Assembly: GCA_949290055.1 (NCBI GenBank)
Contig: CASEQJ010000029.1
Span: 1 to 42,280, forward strand
From: an uncultured Olsenella sp.
Lineage (GTDB): Bacteria; Actinomycetota; Coriobacteriia; Coriobacteriales; Atopobiaceae
Direction of reading: 5' to 3'
Length of the DNA: 42,280 nt
The notes beneath the pieces are model-generated. The model saw only the letters and a list, made by a program, of their open reading frames with translations, made no database searches and was not told where the DNA came from. Position 1 is the first letter of the stretch. Each line of letters begins with the position of its first letter. Below are positions 18,009 through 27,500 of the stretch, in pieces. The position numbers and the translations under genes were made by a program.

Positions 18009-19658
18009 ATGAGCGAGAACGGCTCTCGCGCCTCGTGGCGCGCGCAGCTGAGTCCCGTGGGCATTGCCATTGGGTGCCTCGGCTGCATCATTATTACAGC
18101 CTCGTCGGTCTACACCGCCCTCAAGCTGGGCGCGCTGCCGTGGCCCACCATTTTCACCTCGATCGTTGCGCTGTTTGCCCTGCGCGCCTTCGGGCGGCGC
18201 AGCCTCAACGAGGCAAACGTCACGCAGATCGTTATGTCGGCGGGCTCCATGGTGGCCGGCGGCCTGGCGTTTACCATTCCCGGAATATGGATGCTGGGGC
18301 TCGCTGACGAGGTGAGCTGGGTGGAGATGCTTTTCGTGGCGCTTGCGGGCACGCTGCTGGGCCTTGTGTGCACCGCCGCGATCCGCCGGCGCTTTGTCGA
18401 CGAGTCCGACCTTGAGTACCCGATCGGCACCGCGGCCGCCGAGACCCTCATGGCCACCGAGACGGGCGGCATGACGGGGCGGCGCCTCTTTGGCTCCATG
18501 GGCCTGGCGGGCCTGTGGTGCGTGGCGCGCGACGCGCTGGGGTGGATGCCGACGCTTGTGGCGCAGCTGCCCATTCCTGGCGTGAGCTTCGCGATATACA
18601 ACTCCCCGCAGATGCTCTCCGTGGGCTTCCTTGTGGGCGGGTTCGCGGTGGCGCTCTGGTTTCTGGGCGCGCTCGTGGGCAACTTCGGCATTATCGTCGC
18701 CGGCTCGGCCGCCGGGCTCTGGGACGTGGCGACCGCGCAGGGCATAGTCTCCAGCCTGGGCATGGGCCTCATGATGGGCTCCGGCGTGGGCGTCGTGCTC
18801 AAGGACATTCTGCCGCACGTGGCAAGCGTGCTGCGTGGCCGCGGGCGCGGCGAGCTTGGAAACGAGCGAGGCGGTCGCAGCCGGCTCGAGGCGGGCGCGC
18901 TCGCCCTCATGGTCGCGGCGGCGGCGCTGCTCGTGTGCATGGGCCTTGGACTGGGGCCGGTCGTGGCCGTGGCCGTGGTTCTTCTCGCCTTCGTAACCAC
19001 GATCATGAGCGCGCAGTCCGTTGGCCAGACCGGAATCGACCCCATGGAAATCTTCGGCCTGATCGTGCTTCTTGCCGTGGCGGCGTTCTCCAACGCAAGC
19101 CAGGTGCAGCTCTTTTACGTCGCGGGCGTGGTCGCCGTGGCGTGCGGCCTGGCCGGTGACGTCATGAGCGACTTCAAGACCGGCGCAATTATTGGCACGA
19201 GCCCGCGGGCCATGTGGGTGGGCCAGGCGATCGGCGCGCTTCTGGGAACCGCGGTCGCGGTGGCCGTGCTGGTCACGCTCTTCTCCGCATACGGACCGGG
19301 CGCCTTTGGCTCCGGGCAGATGTTCGTCTCCGCGCAGGCGAGCGTGGTTGCGACCATGGTGTCGGGAATCCCGAGCGTCCCGGGCTTTGTAGTCGGGCTT
19401 CTTGGCGGCGTTGCGCTCTACTGGGCGGGGCTGCCCGCGATGATGTTCGGGCTGGGTGTCTACCTGCCGTTCTACATGTCGCTCACCGCAGCGCTCGGCG
19501 CGGGGGTCAAGTGGGTCTACGAGCGCATCTGCAGGGCGCGCGGCGTCGACGACGCCGAGGAGAAGGGCACCCTCGTGGCGTCCGGTGTGCTGGGCGGCGA
19601 GTCGATCGTGGGCGTGGCGATTGCGCTGGCGTCCGTGGTGAGCGGGCTCGCCGGGTAG
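18009..19658 (+). CDS. OPT-family (oligopeptide) transporter
   Basis: Multi-spanning carrier of 549 residues with about 14 hydrophobic segments, matching bacterial OPT-family members that move small peptides or metal chelates with protons. Recognisable parts are an N-terminal segment SSVYTALKLGALPWPTIF, the loop DLEYPIGTAAAETLMATE and DVMSDFKTGAIIGTSPRAM, the last resembling the GDLMQDLKTGxLxGxxPR signature of the family. The ATG follows GAAGGAGCACAT. It is transcribed alone, divergent from coaX; its stop is six bases from the convergent kinase gene. The substrate is unknown. Confidence 0.85.
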   Translation: MSENGSRASWRAQLSPVGIAIGCLGCIIITASSVYTALKLGALPWPTIFTSIVALFALRAFGRRSLNEANVTQIVMSAGSMVAGGLAFTIPGIWMLGLADEVSWVEMLFVALAGTLLGLVCTAAIRRRFVDESDLEYPIGTAAAETLMATETGGMTGRRLFGSMGLAGLWCVARDALGWMPTLVAQLPIPGVSFAIYNSPQMLSVGFLVGGFAVALWFLGALVGNFGIIVAGSAAGLWDVATAQGIVSSLGMGLMMGSGVGVVLKDILPHVASVLRGRGRGELGNERGGRSRLEAGALALMVAAAALLVCMGLGLGPVVAVAVVLLAFVTTIMSAQSVGQTGIDPMEIFGLIVLLAVAAFSNASQVQLFYVAGVVAVACGLAGDVMSDFKTGAIIGTSPRAMWVGQAIGALLGTAVAVAVLVTLFSAYGPGAFGSGQMFVSAQASVVATMVSGIPSVPGFVVGLLGGVALYWAGLPAMMFGLGVYLPFYMSLTAALGAGVKWVYERICRARGVDDAEEKGTLVASGVLGGESIVGVAIALASVVSGLAG

Positions 19659-19664
19659 CGGCGC

Positions 19665-20477
19665 CTACGCGTAGCGGCGCGCGGCCGCGACCGCCTCGGC
19701 AAGGTACCAGCCGCCGAAGATAACGCAGTGCAGAAGCAGCGGCGCGAGCTGGTGGAGCGCCACGCGGTCGCGCCAGCCGTCCGCGAGCGGCGAGACCTCG
19801 TCGTAGCCGCACAGCACCTCGTCGAGGTAGGGATAGCCAAAGAGCGCGAGCATGGCGAGGTCGGTCTCGGCATGGCCGCCGTAGGCCATGGGGTCGATGA
19901 GGGCGCCGCCGGTCCTTGCGCCGGGATCGCCGTCCCACAGGACGTTGCCGGCCCAGAGGTCCCCGTGCAGGCGCGCGCAGGGCACACCGGCCTCGCGCAC
20001 GAGCTCCGGTTGCGCGGCGTCAAACTCCCCCGCCGAAAGGCGCGACGCAACACGCTCGAAAGTCGCGAGCTCGGACGGTCCAAAGTCACCCCGGTCGACA
20101 AGGGTGTGCACGTAGTTCATGACGCGGTGCTCCGCGAAGAACGCGCCCCAGCTCGCCGTCGATTCCTCGCGGGAGACGTAGGGCGTGCGGGCGCGTCCGC
20201 ACCAGGGCGCGCCCGCCCAGCCGTCCGGCGCGCACCCGTACCAAGGGGCGCCCGCCGCATGCATGCGCGCGAGCCCCGCGCCAATCCGACGTGCGGCAGC
20301 AACCGAGGGCGTTCCCGTCGCCACACGCTCTTCCACGAGCTCGTCCTCGGTGACGCTCACCACGTGCACCACGCGAATGCCACCCGCGGGCTCCGCCTCG
20401 GCGAGCCAGCGCAGCGCGGCCGCCTCTCCGGGAAGGTTGTCCCCGTACCCAGAGGTCTTCACGAATGCCTCTCCCAT
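19665..20477 (-). CDS. fructosamine kinase family protein
   Basis: Small-molecule kinase fold related to fructosamine-3-kinase and aminoglycoside phosphotransferases, 270 residues. The catalytic loop ARLHGDLWAGNVLW and the metal site ALIDPMAYGGHAETDLAML are intact, and LHQLAPLLLHCVIFGGWY matches the C-terminus of YniA-type proteins. Such enzymes phosphorylate ketosamines on glycated amines for repair, but the substrate is not shown here. The N-terminal lobe is short, keeping a candidate ATP lysine in AFVKTSGYG. The ATG at 20477 follows GGGGGAGGC at very short spacing; a GTG five codons later is an alternative. It is divergent from engB across a repeat-rich region. Confidence 0.8.
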   Translation of the reverse strand: MGEAFVKTSGYGDNLPGEAAALRWLAEAEPAGGIRVVHVVSVTEDELVEERVATGTPSVAAARRIGAGLARMHAAGAPWYGCAPDGWAGAPWCGRARTPYVSREESTASWGAFFAEHRVMNYVHTLVDRGDFGPSELATFERVASRLSAGEFDAAQPELVREAGVPCARLHGDLWAGNVLWDGDPGARTGGALIDPMAYGGHAETDLAMLALFGYPYLDEVLCGYDEVSPLADGWRDRVALHQLAPLLLHCVIFGGWYLAEAVAAARRYA

Positions 20478-20492
20478 GCCTCCCCCAATGGT

Positions 20493-20718
20493 GCAAAATC
20501 GTCGCTCGTGTGATATTTTGCCCGCCTTGAACGCAAAACGCTCGCTCGTGTGATACGAATTTTCCCTCAGGACGGCACATTGTTTTTTCAATCTCGTATT
20601 TGCGCAGGATAGAGTATAAAGTATCGAATCGCTTCCGTATTGTTCCGAAAAAAGTCATCACACGAGAGGGCGTTTTGCAGCCGGAGCATGCGAACCATCA
20701 CACGAGCGAGCGTTTTGC
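20493..20718. repeat. four 22-bp repeats in a divergent promoter region
   Basis: Copies start at 20493 and 20533 in one orientation (GCAAAACGCTCGCTCGTG then TGAT) and at 20657 and 20697 in the opposite one. Copies within each pair begin exactly 40 bases apart. The pairs flank an A/T-richer centre (20555-20656) holding TTTATACT-like promoter sequence. Copies B and D are identical; A and C each carry two or three changes. The rest of the 328-base gap shows nothing else apart from the engB ribosome-binding site. Confidence 0.85.
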
Positions 20719-20805
20719 ACGCCCGCAGCCTCCTCGCGCCTCAATCGCCCCGCAGCCGCCCGCACGCTAGAATTGCCCTACGCAATCGCACCCGAAAGGA
20801 CACCC

Positions 20806-21393
20806 ATGGCCGGCATCAACTACCAGACCGCGCGCTTCGAGGCCTCCTACGGCACCGTGGCTCAGCTGCCCGCCTCCACGACGCCCGAGGTTGCCGTAGC
20901 GGGACGCTCAAACGTGGGTAAGTCCTCGCTGCTCAACAAGCTCTTCGGTCGCAAGGGCCTCGTGAAGGTCTCCGCCACGCCGGGCAAGACCGCCAATATC
21001 AACTTCTTCGAGGTGGACGGCATTCGCTTCGTCGACCTGCCCGGATACGGCTTCGCCAAGGTCTCCCAAAAGGAAAAGCAACGCTGGGCCGACCTGATCT
21101 CTGGCTACTTTGCACAGGAGCGCAGCTTCAACCTGGTCATTGCCCTCGTGGACATTCGCCACGACGCACAGCGCCTGGACCACGAAATGGTGGGCTTCCT
21201 GCGCGAGAGCGAGCTGCCCTTCGTGGTCGCGCTCACCAAGGCGGACAAGCTTGCACGCTCCAAGCAGAACCAGCAGGCGGCAGCCATTGCGCGCCAGCTT
21301 GGGATTGACCGCGAGCAGGTGGTGATCACTTCGTCGGAGACCGGCCAGGGCGTCGACGAGCTGCGCCGTCGCATAGCCGAGGCGTGCCTATAG
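20806..21393 (+). CDS. engB: ribosome-biogenesis GTP-binding protein EngB/YsxC
   Basis: Essential-type small GTPase that helps assemble the large ribosomal subunit, 195 residues. All G motifs are visible: G1 GRSNVGKS, the G2-region TPGKTANINFF, G3 DLPGYGFAKV, G4 TKADK and G5 SSETG. The ATG at 20806 follows GAAAGGA by five bases; an in-frame ATG at 20773 lacks a comparable site. Its stop codon overlaps the convergent mntP gene by six bases. No lon or clpX gene, its common neighbours in other phyla, is nearby. Confidence 0.95.
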   Translation: MAGINYQTARFEASYGTVAQLPASTTPEVAVAGRSNVGKSSLLNKLFGRKGLVKVSATPGKTANINFFEVDGIRFVDLPGYGFAKVSQKEKQRWADLISGYFAQERSFNLVIALVDIRHDAQRLDHEMVGFLRESELPFVVALTKADKLARSKQNQQAAAIARQLGIDREQVVITSSETGQGVDELRRRIAEACL

Positions 21394-21966
21394 CGCCAGC
21401 ACGCCGAGGTGCTCCAGCAGCACCTTCAAGCCAATCAGAATCAGCACGACACCACCCACCACGCTTGCGGGCCGCTCGTAGCGCGCGCCAAAGAAGTGCC
21501 CCACGGCAACGCCCACAAACGACAGGGCAAACGTGATCACGCCAATGAGCGAGACGGACGCCACGATGTCCACGTTGAGCGCCGCGAACGAGATGCCCGC
21601 CGCGAGCGCGTCGATCGAGGTCGCCACCGCAAGGACGAGGAACTCGCGCAGGTCGATCGTGCTCGTGTCCCCGCAGTCGCAGTCTTCCTCGTCCTCGTGG
21701 AACGCCTCCCAGAGCATCTTGCCGCCAATGAATGCCAGCAGCACAAACGCGACCCAGTGGTCGATCGGCGCAATCAGCCACATGAACTGCGTGCCCAGGG
21801 CCCAGCCCAGAAGCGGCATAAGCGCCTGAAAGCCCCCAAAGAACAGCGCCAGCACCGCCGCGGTGCGCAGGTTGAGACTCCGCATGCCCAGGCCCCGGCA
21901 GATCGAGACCGCAAACGCGTCCATTGACAGTCCCACGGCAATGAGCAGAAGCTCAACGATTCCCAT
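21388..21966 (-). CDS. mntP: manganese efflux pump MntP
   Basis: Six-helix membrane exporter of Mn2+, 192 residues. The two repeat halves each carry the characteristic acidic helix: LLLIAVGLSMDAFAVSICRG near the N-terminus and LVLAVATSIDALAAGISFA after the loop. The intervening cytoplasmic loop HEDEEDCDCGD is rich in acidic residues and cysteine and may bind metal. The 163-base upstream gap shows no recognisable yybP-ykoY manganese riboswitch. The gene converges on engB. Confidence 0.92.
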   Translation of the reverse strand: MGIVELLLIAVGLSMDAFAVSICRGLGMRSLNLRTAAVLALFFGGFQALMPLLGWALGTQFMWLIAPIDHWVAFVLLAFIGGKMLWEAFHEDEEDCDCGDTSTIDLREFLVLAVATSIDALAAGISFAALNVDIVASVSLIGVITFALSFVGVAVGHFFGARYERPASVVGGVVLILIGLKVLLEHLGVLAL

Positions 21967-22129
21967 GACGTCCCCTCCCGCGTCTTACATGAGGCCGCAT
22001 GGTACCACAGCCGCTCTGTTACCACCCTGAAAACCGCCTTGCACTCCACCATGCTAAAGCGTATATTCGAGCGTGCGCTTTAGCTAAGTAAAGTAGCCCG
22101 CCGAGAAGAGCCTCGCGAAAGGAACTCCC

Positions 22130-22996
22130 ATGCTCGATAGAAGGTCGTTCATCCTCACCTCGCTTGCCGCGTCCGCGTTCTCCGCCAGCATGCTCGTCGG
22201 CTGCGGCGGCTCGCCCGCCGCGAGCGACGGCACCGCCACCGACGAGCCCGCGGCCGAGGCCGGCACCGGCGCCGTCGACACCGGCACGCTCATAGTTGGC
22301 TTCGACTCCTCCTACCCGCCCTACGGCTACGTCGGCGACGACGGCGAGTACACCGGCTTCGACCTCGAGCTCGCCCAGGAGGTCGCGGCTCGCAACGAGT
22401 GGGAGGTCCAGCTCGAGCCAATCGACTGGGACGCCAAGGACACCATGCTCGACAGCGGCGCGATCAACTGCATCTGGAACGGCTTCACCATGGAGGGCCG
22501 CGAGGACGACTACACCTTCTCCGAGCCGTACATGATCAACGGCCAGGTCGTCGTCGTGCGCGCCGACTCCGGCATTGCGAGCTTTGACGACCTCGCGGGC
22601 AAGGCCGTGATCACCCAGGTCGACTCCGCCGCCTACAACGTGCTGGCCGGCGAGGACGCCACGCAGGCCGAGCTTGCCGCCACCTTCGCCAGCCTCGAGA
22701 CCATAGGCGACTACAACACCGCCTTCATGCAGCTCGAGTCCGGCGCCGTGGACGCCGTGGCCTGCGACCTCTCGATCGCCGCCTACCAGCTCGCCGCCAA
22801 GCCCGACGCCTACGTCCAGCTCGACGAGTTCCTCTCCGAGGAGCACTACGCCGTCGGCTTCAAGAAGGGCGACGACGCCACCGCCGACGCGGTCAACGAG
22901 ACCCTGCGCGCCATGGACGAGGACGGCTTCGTCGCCGAGCTCTGCGACAAGTACGCCGCCGACGGCATCTCCTACGACAACTGGTGCCTCGCGTAG
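22130..22996 (+). CDS. polar amino-acid ABC transporter binding lipoprotein
   Basis: Family 3 extracellular solute-binding protein, 288 residues. The N-terminus is a Tat-like signal (DRRSFILTS) with a lipobox ending at Cys25 (MLVGC), then a low-complexity Ala/Thr/Asp linker. The binding fold starts at LIVGFDSSYPPYGYVGDDG and contains YTGFDLELAQEVA and the hinge-side stretch AVITQVDSAAYNVL. The ligand class (Gln, Lys/Arg, Cys or similar) cannot be fixed. It heads a three-gene operon with permease and ATPase; the permease follows after 78 bases that contain the 31-bp palindrome. Confidence 0.92.
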   Translation: MLDRRSFILTSLAASAFSASMLVGCGGSPAASDGTATDEPAAEAGTGAVDTGTLIVGFDSSYPPYGYVGDDGEYTGFDLELAQEVAARNEWEVQLEPIDWDAKDTMLDSGAINCIWNGFTMEGREDDYTFSEPYMINGQVVVVRADSGIASFDDLAGKAVITQVDSAAYNVLAGEDATQAELAATFASLETIGDYNTAFMQLESGAVDAVACDLSIAAYQLAAKPDAYVQLDEFLSEEHYAVGFKKGDDATADAVNETLRAMDEDGFVAELCDKYAADGISYDNWCLA

Positions 22997-23020
22997 CGCC
23001 CCGACTCAGATCCTCCCCGG

Positions 23021-23055
23021 GATGCCTAAAAGGGGTCTGACCCCTTTTAGGCATC
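23021..23055. repeat. 31-bp palindromic repeat, copy 3
   Basis: Perfect 35-base palindrome (GATGCCTAAAAGGGGTC-T and its complement) whose 31-base core matches copies 1 and 2 except for the central base. It lies inside an operon, between the binding-protein and permease genes, in the same place as the unrelated hairpins of the two sugar-transporter operons. Confidence 0.9.
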
Positions 23056-23074
23056 TCCGTATGAAGGGAACACC

Positions 23075-23720
23075 GTGGACCTCCTCACCATGACCGGCAT
23101 GCTCGCGCAAGGCTTCCTCGTGAGCCTCCAGATCTTCGCGTTCACGCTGCTGGGATCGCTGCCGCTCGGCATGCTCGTGGCCTTCGCGCGCATGAGCCGC
23201 TTCAAGCCGCTCGCGCTTCTCGCCCGCCTATACATCTCCATCATGCGCGGCACCCCGCTCATGCTGCAGATGTTTGCCATCTACTTTGTGCCGTACTACG
23301 TCTTTGGCATTCGCCTCACCACCGACAGCAAGTGGTACGCCACGATCGTGGCCTTCATAATCAACTACGCGGCCTACTTCGCGGAGATCTACCGCTCCGG
23401 AATCCAGTCAATCCCGCGCGGCCAGCACGAGGCCGCCCAGGTCCTGGGCTACTCGCGCGCGCAGACGTTTGTGCGCATCGTACTGCCGCAGGTGGTCAAG
23501 CGCATCATGCCCTCCATGACCAACGAGGTCATCACGCTGGTCAAGGACACCTCACTCGCCTTCTCCATTGGCGTCATCGAAATGTTCACCGTGGCCAAGC
23601 AGCTCGTGGCGAGCCAGGTCTCCATGCTGCCCTTTGCCATCGCGGCCGCGTTCTACTGGATCTTCAACCTGCTCATCGACTTCGTCGCCGGGCGCATAGA
23701 GAGAAAGCTGGGCTACTACC

Positions 23721-23728
<8 letters not shown>
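23075..23728 (+). CDS. polar amino-acid ABC transporter permease
   Basis: HisM/GlnP-type inner-membrane subunit of 217 residues with about five helices. The cytoplasmic EAA loop, which docks the ATPase, is [21 protein letters not shown]. The family segment [13 protein letters not shown] precedes it, and [15 protein letters not shown] follows. The start is a GTG at 23075 placed eight bases after GAAGGGA; the next in-frame ATG would remove the first residues of the membrane segment. It overlaps the ATPase gene by eight bases. Confidence 0.93.
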
Positions 23729-24500
<772 letters not shown>

Positions 24501-24547
24501 CGAGGGCTCTAGCGAAGTTTGGGTTCACCGCGTAACGGCAGAACCGG

Positions 24548-27500
24548 CTACTCCGCGGACTTGAGGGCGCCGACCATGTCCACGCGGTCGAGCGCGCGGT
24601 TGGTGATGAGGTTCACCACCAGCGTAAACGCAAAGGCCATGGCGGCGGCGATCACGTACGTAAGCGGGTCCACCACCACGTCGAAGTAGAGCGACGGCAT
24701 GCGCAGGATCCACGTGAGGCTGCGTGCCAGCGCATATCCCAGCGGCAGGCCCATGACCACGCCGATCCCGGTGAGAATCAAGGTCTCCGTGTCTATGTAG
24801 CGGTGGACCTCGGGCCGCTTGAAGCCCAGGACCTTGAGGGTGGCGAGCTCGCGCTCGCGCTCGGAGATGTTGGTGTTGGAGAGCGTGAAGACCACGGTGA
24901 ACGAGAGCGCCGCCGCCAGCACGATCACCACGTAGACCACGGTGTTGATCAGCGTGAACGCACTGGAGAAGTCGTTCACCAACTTCTGCGTGGAGACCAC
25001 GGAGAGGTAGCGGCTGTCCTGCGCGAGGCGCTCCGAGAGCGCGACCTGCTCGTCCGCGTTGCCCGTCAGGTGGGCGAGAAGCCCGTTGGGCTCGAGCTCC
25101 TCCCCAAACGCGTCCTCGTAGGCCGCCTCGGTCATGTAGAGGGTATTGCCCAGGTAGTTGAGGACGATCGCGCCCGGCGCGGCCGCTCCCTCGGCGAGCG
25201 TGGAGTCCTGCAGGCCCAGCTCGTCGCCCACCGCGACGCCCATGACCTGCTCCGCGTTCTTGGTAATGGCGACCTGTGCCTCGTCCAGGGAGACCTCCGA
25301 GCCGTCGTCGGCAGCCAGACGCACGTAGCCCTCCAGGCTCTCCCCCTCCGGCACCACCACGAGCTGCACGGTCTCCTTGTCGTCGCCGTAGCTCACCGTG
25401 AGGTTGTCTATGTAGACGCGCACAAGGTCGGAGACGCCCGCGTCGGCGACGAGCTCGTCGGCGGCGGCGTCCAGGTCGTCAGCCGAGGTCACCGCCATGA
25501 GGTCGTAGCCGATCACACCCGCGTCGCCGTACTGGCGCGGCGAGAGCGAGAGCACCGTGTCGCGAATGCCAAACCCCGTAATGAGCAGCGCCACGCAGCC
25601 CGCCACGCCAAACGTGGTCATGAAGAAGCGCTGCTTGTAGCGGAAGAGGTTGCGCGCCGTGACCTTGTTCAGGAAGCTCATGCGCCGCCAGACGGGCCCA
25701 ATGTGCTCGAGGAAAATGCGCGAGCCTGCCTTGGGGGCCTTGGGCAGCATGAGGGAGGCGGGGGTCTCGCGCAGCTCGTGGCGGCAGGTGAGCGCCGTTG
25801 CGCCCACGATGCCCACCGTGAAGAGCAGAAGCGAGACCGCCGAGTACGCCACGTCAAAGCCGTAGACAAAGCCCGGCAGCGCGTACATGGTCGAGAAGAT
25901 CGTGAAAATGATCGCTGGGAGCACCACAAAGCCGAGGACCGAACCCACAAGCCAGCCGAGCACGCACGCCGCCAGCGCATAGAGCACGTACTTGGAGAGA
26001 ATGCGCCCGCGCCCGTAGCCGAGCGCCTTGTAAAGGCCAATGAGCCCGCGCTCCTCCTCCACCATGCGGGTCATTGTGGTGAGGCTGATCAACACCGCCA
26101 CCAGGAAGAAGACGACCGGTAGCACGGTGCCGATCGCCTCGATCGAGGAGGCGTCGGAGTCCACGCTCGCGTAGCTCGAGAGGCTCGAGCGGTCCTGCAC
26201 GTACCACGTGGCGTCGGGGAGGTCCTCGATCTCCTCGCGCGCGTCTGCGATCTCGGTGAGCGCGTCGTCGCGCTCCTGCTCGAAGGTGGCGCGGCCCTCG
26301 TCGAGCTCGGCCTGGCCGTCGGCAATCTCGGCGAGTGCGTCGTCAAGCTGCGCCTGAGCGTCCGCCAGCTGCGCCAGGGCGTCCGCGCGCTGGCGGTCGA
26401 GCTCGGCCTGGCCCTCGGCGAGCTGGGCGCGGCCGTCGGCGATCTGCTCGGCGCTCTGGGCAAGAAGGGCACGGGCGCTCTCGAGCTGGGCACGCCCGTC
26501 GGAAAGCTCCTGCCATCCCTGGTCGATGGCGGCCTGGCTCTCGGCGAACTGCTCCTCTGCGGTGGCCCTCACCTGCTCTGCGACCATGCTAAGCTGCGCG
26601 AGCGTGGCCGCGTCTTTAATGCGGGCGGTCGCGGAGTCCACAGCACTAAAGTCGGCAAGCTTCTCCTGGAGCGCAGCGAGGCTCTCCTTCTGGGCGAGAA
26701 GGTCGGCGTTCTCAGGCTCTTCCGCAAGCAGCGCTTCGAGCTGCCCCAGCACCCCGCCGAGCGCCTCCCCGGCACCCTGCTGCACGCCGGCAAGCTGCGC
26801 GATCGCCGTCGCAGCCGCTCCCTGGTCGGTCCCGTCCACGGAGCAGACCGCCGCCCACGCGTCGCGCAGCTGCTGACCGGCCCCGCTGAGACCGGAGTCC
26901 TCGATTCCCAGGTCAACGAGGCCACTGGCGGCGGCGTCAAGCCTCTCGGAGACGCTCTCCTGCAGCCCGGCGCACATGGCCTCGAGCTCGTCGAGAGTCA
27001 TGCCGAGCTCGGGAATCTCCGTCGAGCCCAGGTTCTCCCGCGCGGCGTCGAGCTCCGCCTGGCCGTCGCGGAGCTGCTGCTCGGCGCCCGGCAGCGCGGC
27101 CTCGTACTCGGCAAGCCCGGCCTCGTACTCCGCAAGGCCCTCCTCGTACTCCGCCGCGCCGTCCTCGAGCTCGCGGCGGCTCTCGTCTATCGTGGCCTGC
27201 GCGTCGTCGAGCTGCGCCATGGCGTCCTCGCGCCGCTCGTCCAGCTCGCGCTGGCCGTCGGCCACCTCGGCGCGACCCTCGTCGAGCTCGCGCTGCGCGT
27301 CGTCGAGCTCGGCCTCGGCGTCTGCCAGCTCGTCGAGCGCCTCGGCCTCCGCCTCGTCGACCTCGTCGGTAGCGTCGGAGCGGATCTGGTCGCCACGGGC
27401 GCGCTCGCGCTCGGCGCGCGCGTCCTCCACGCTCTGGAACACCTCGTCGACGATCTCCTCGTACTCCGCCGAGTAGCAAAGCGGCGCCTCCGCGCCCTCG

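Noticed and set aside
20493..20718. Possible small CRISPR array from evenly spaced 22-bp repeats
   Set aside because: Two of the four copies are in the opposite orientation, the repeats are short and imperfect, only 18-base gaps separate them, and no cas gene is near.
21967..22129. Manganese riboswitch (yybP-ykoY) upstream of mntP
   Set aside because: The 163-base gap has no recognisable conserved loop sequences or long hairpin pair of that class.
24507..24547. Terminator between the amino-acid transporter operon and the FtsX-type gene
   Set aside because: Only a weak interrupted hairpin (GGTTC...GAACC) without a T tract is present, so it was not listed as a feature.
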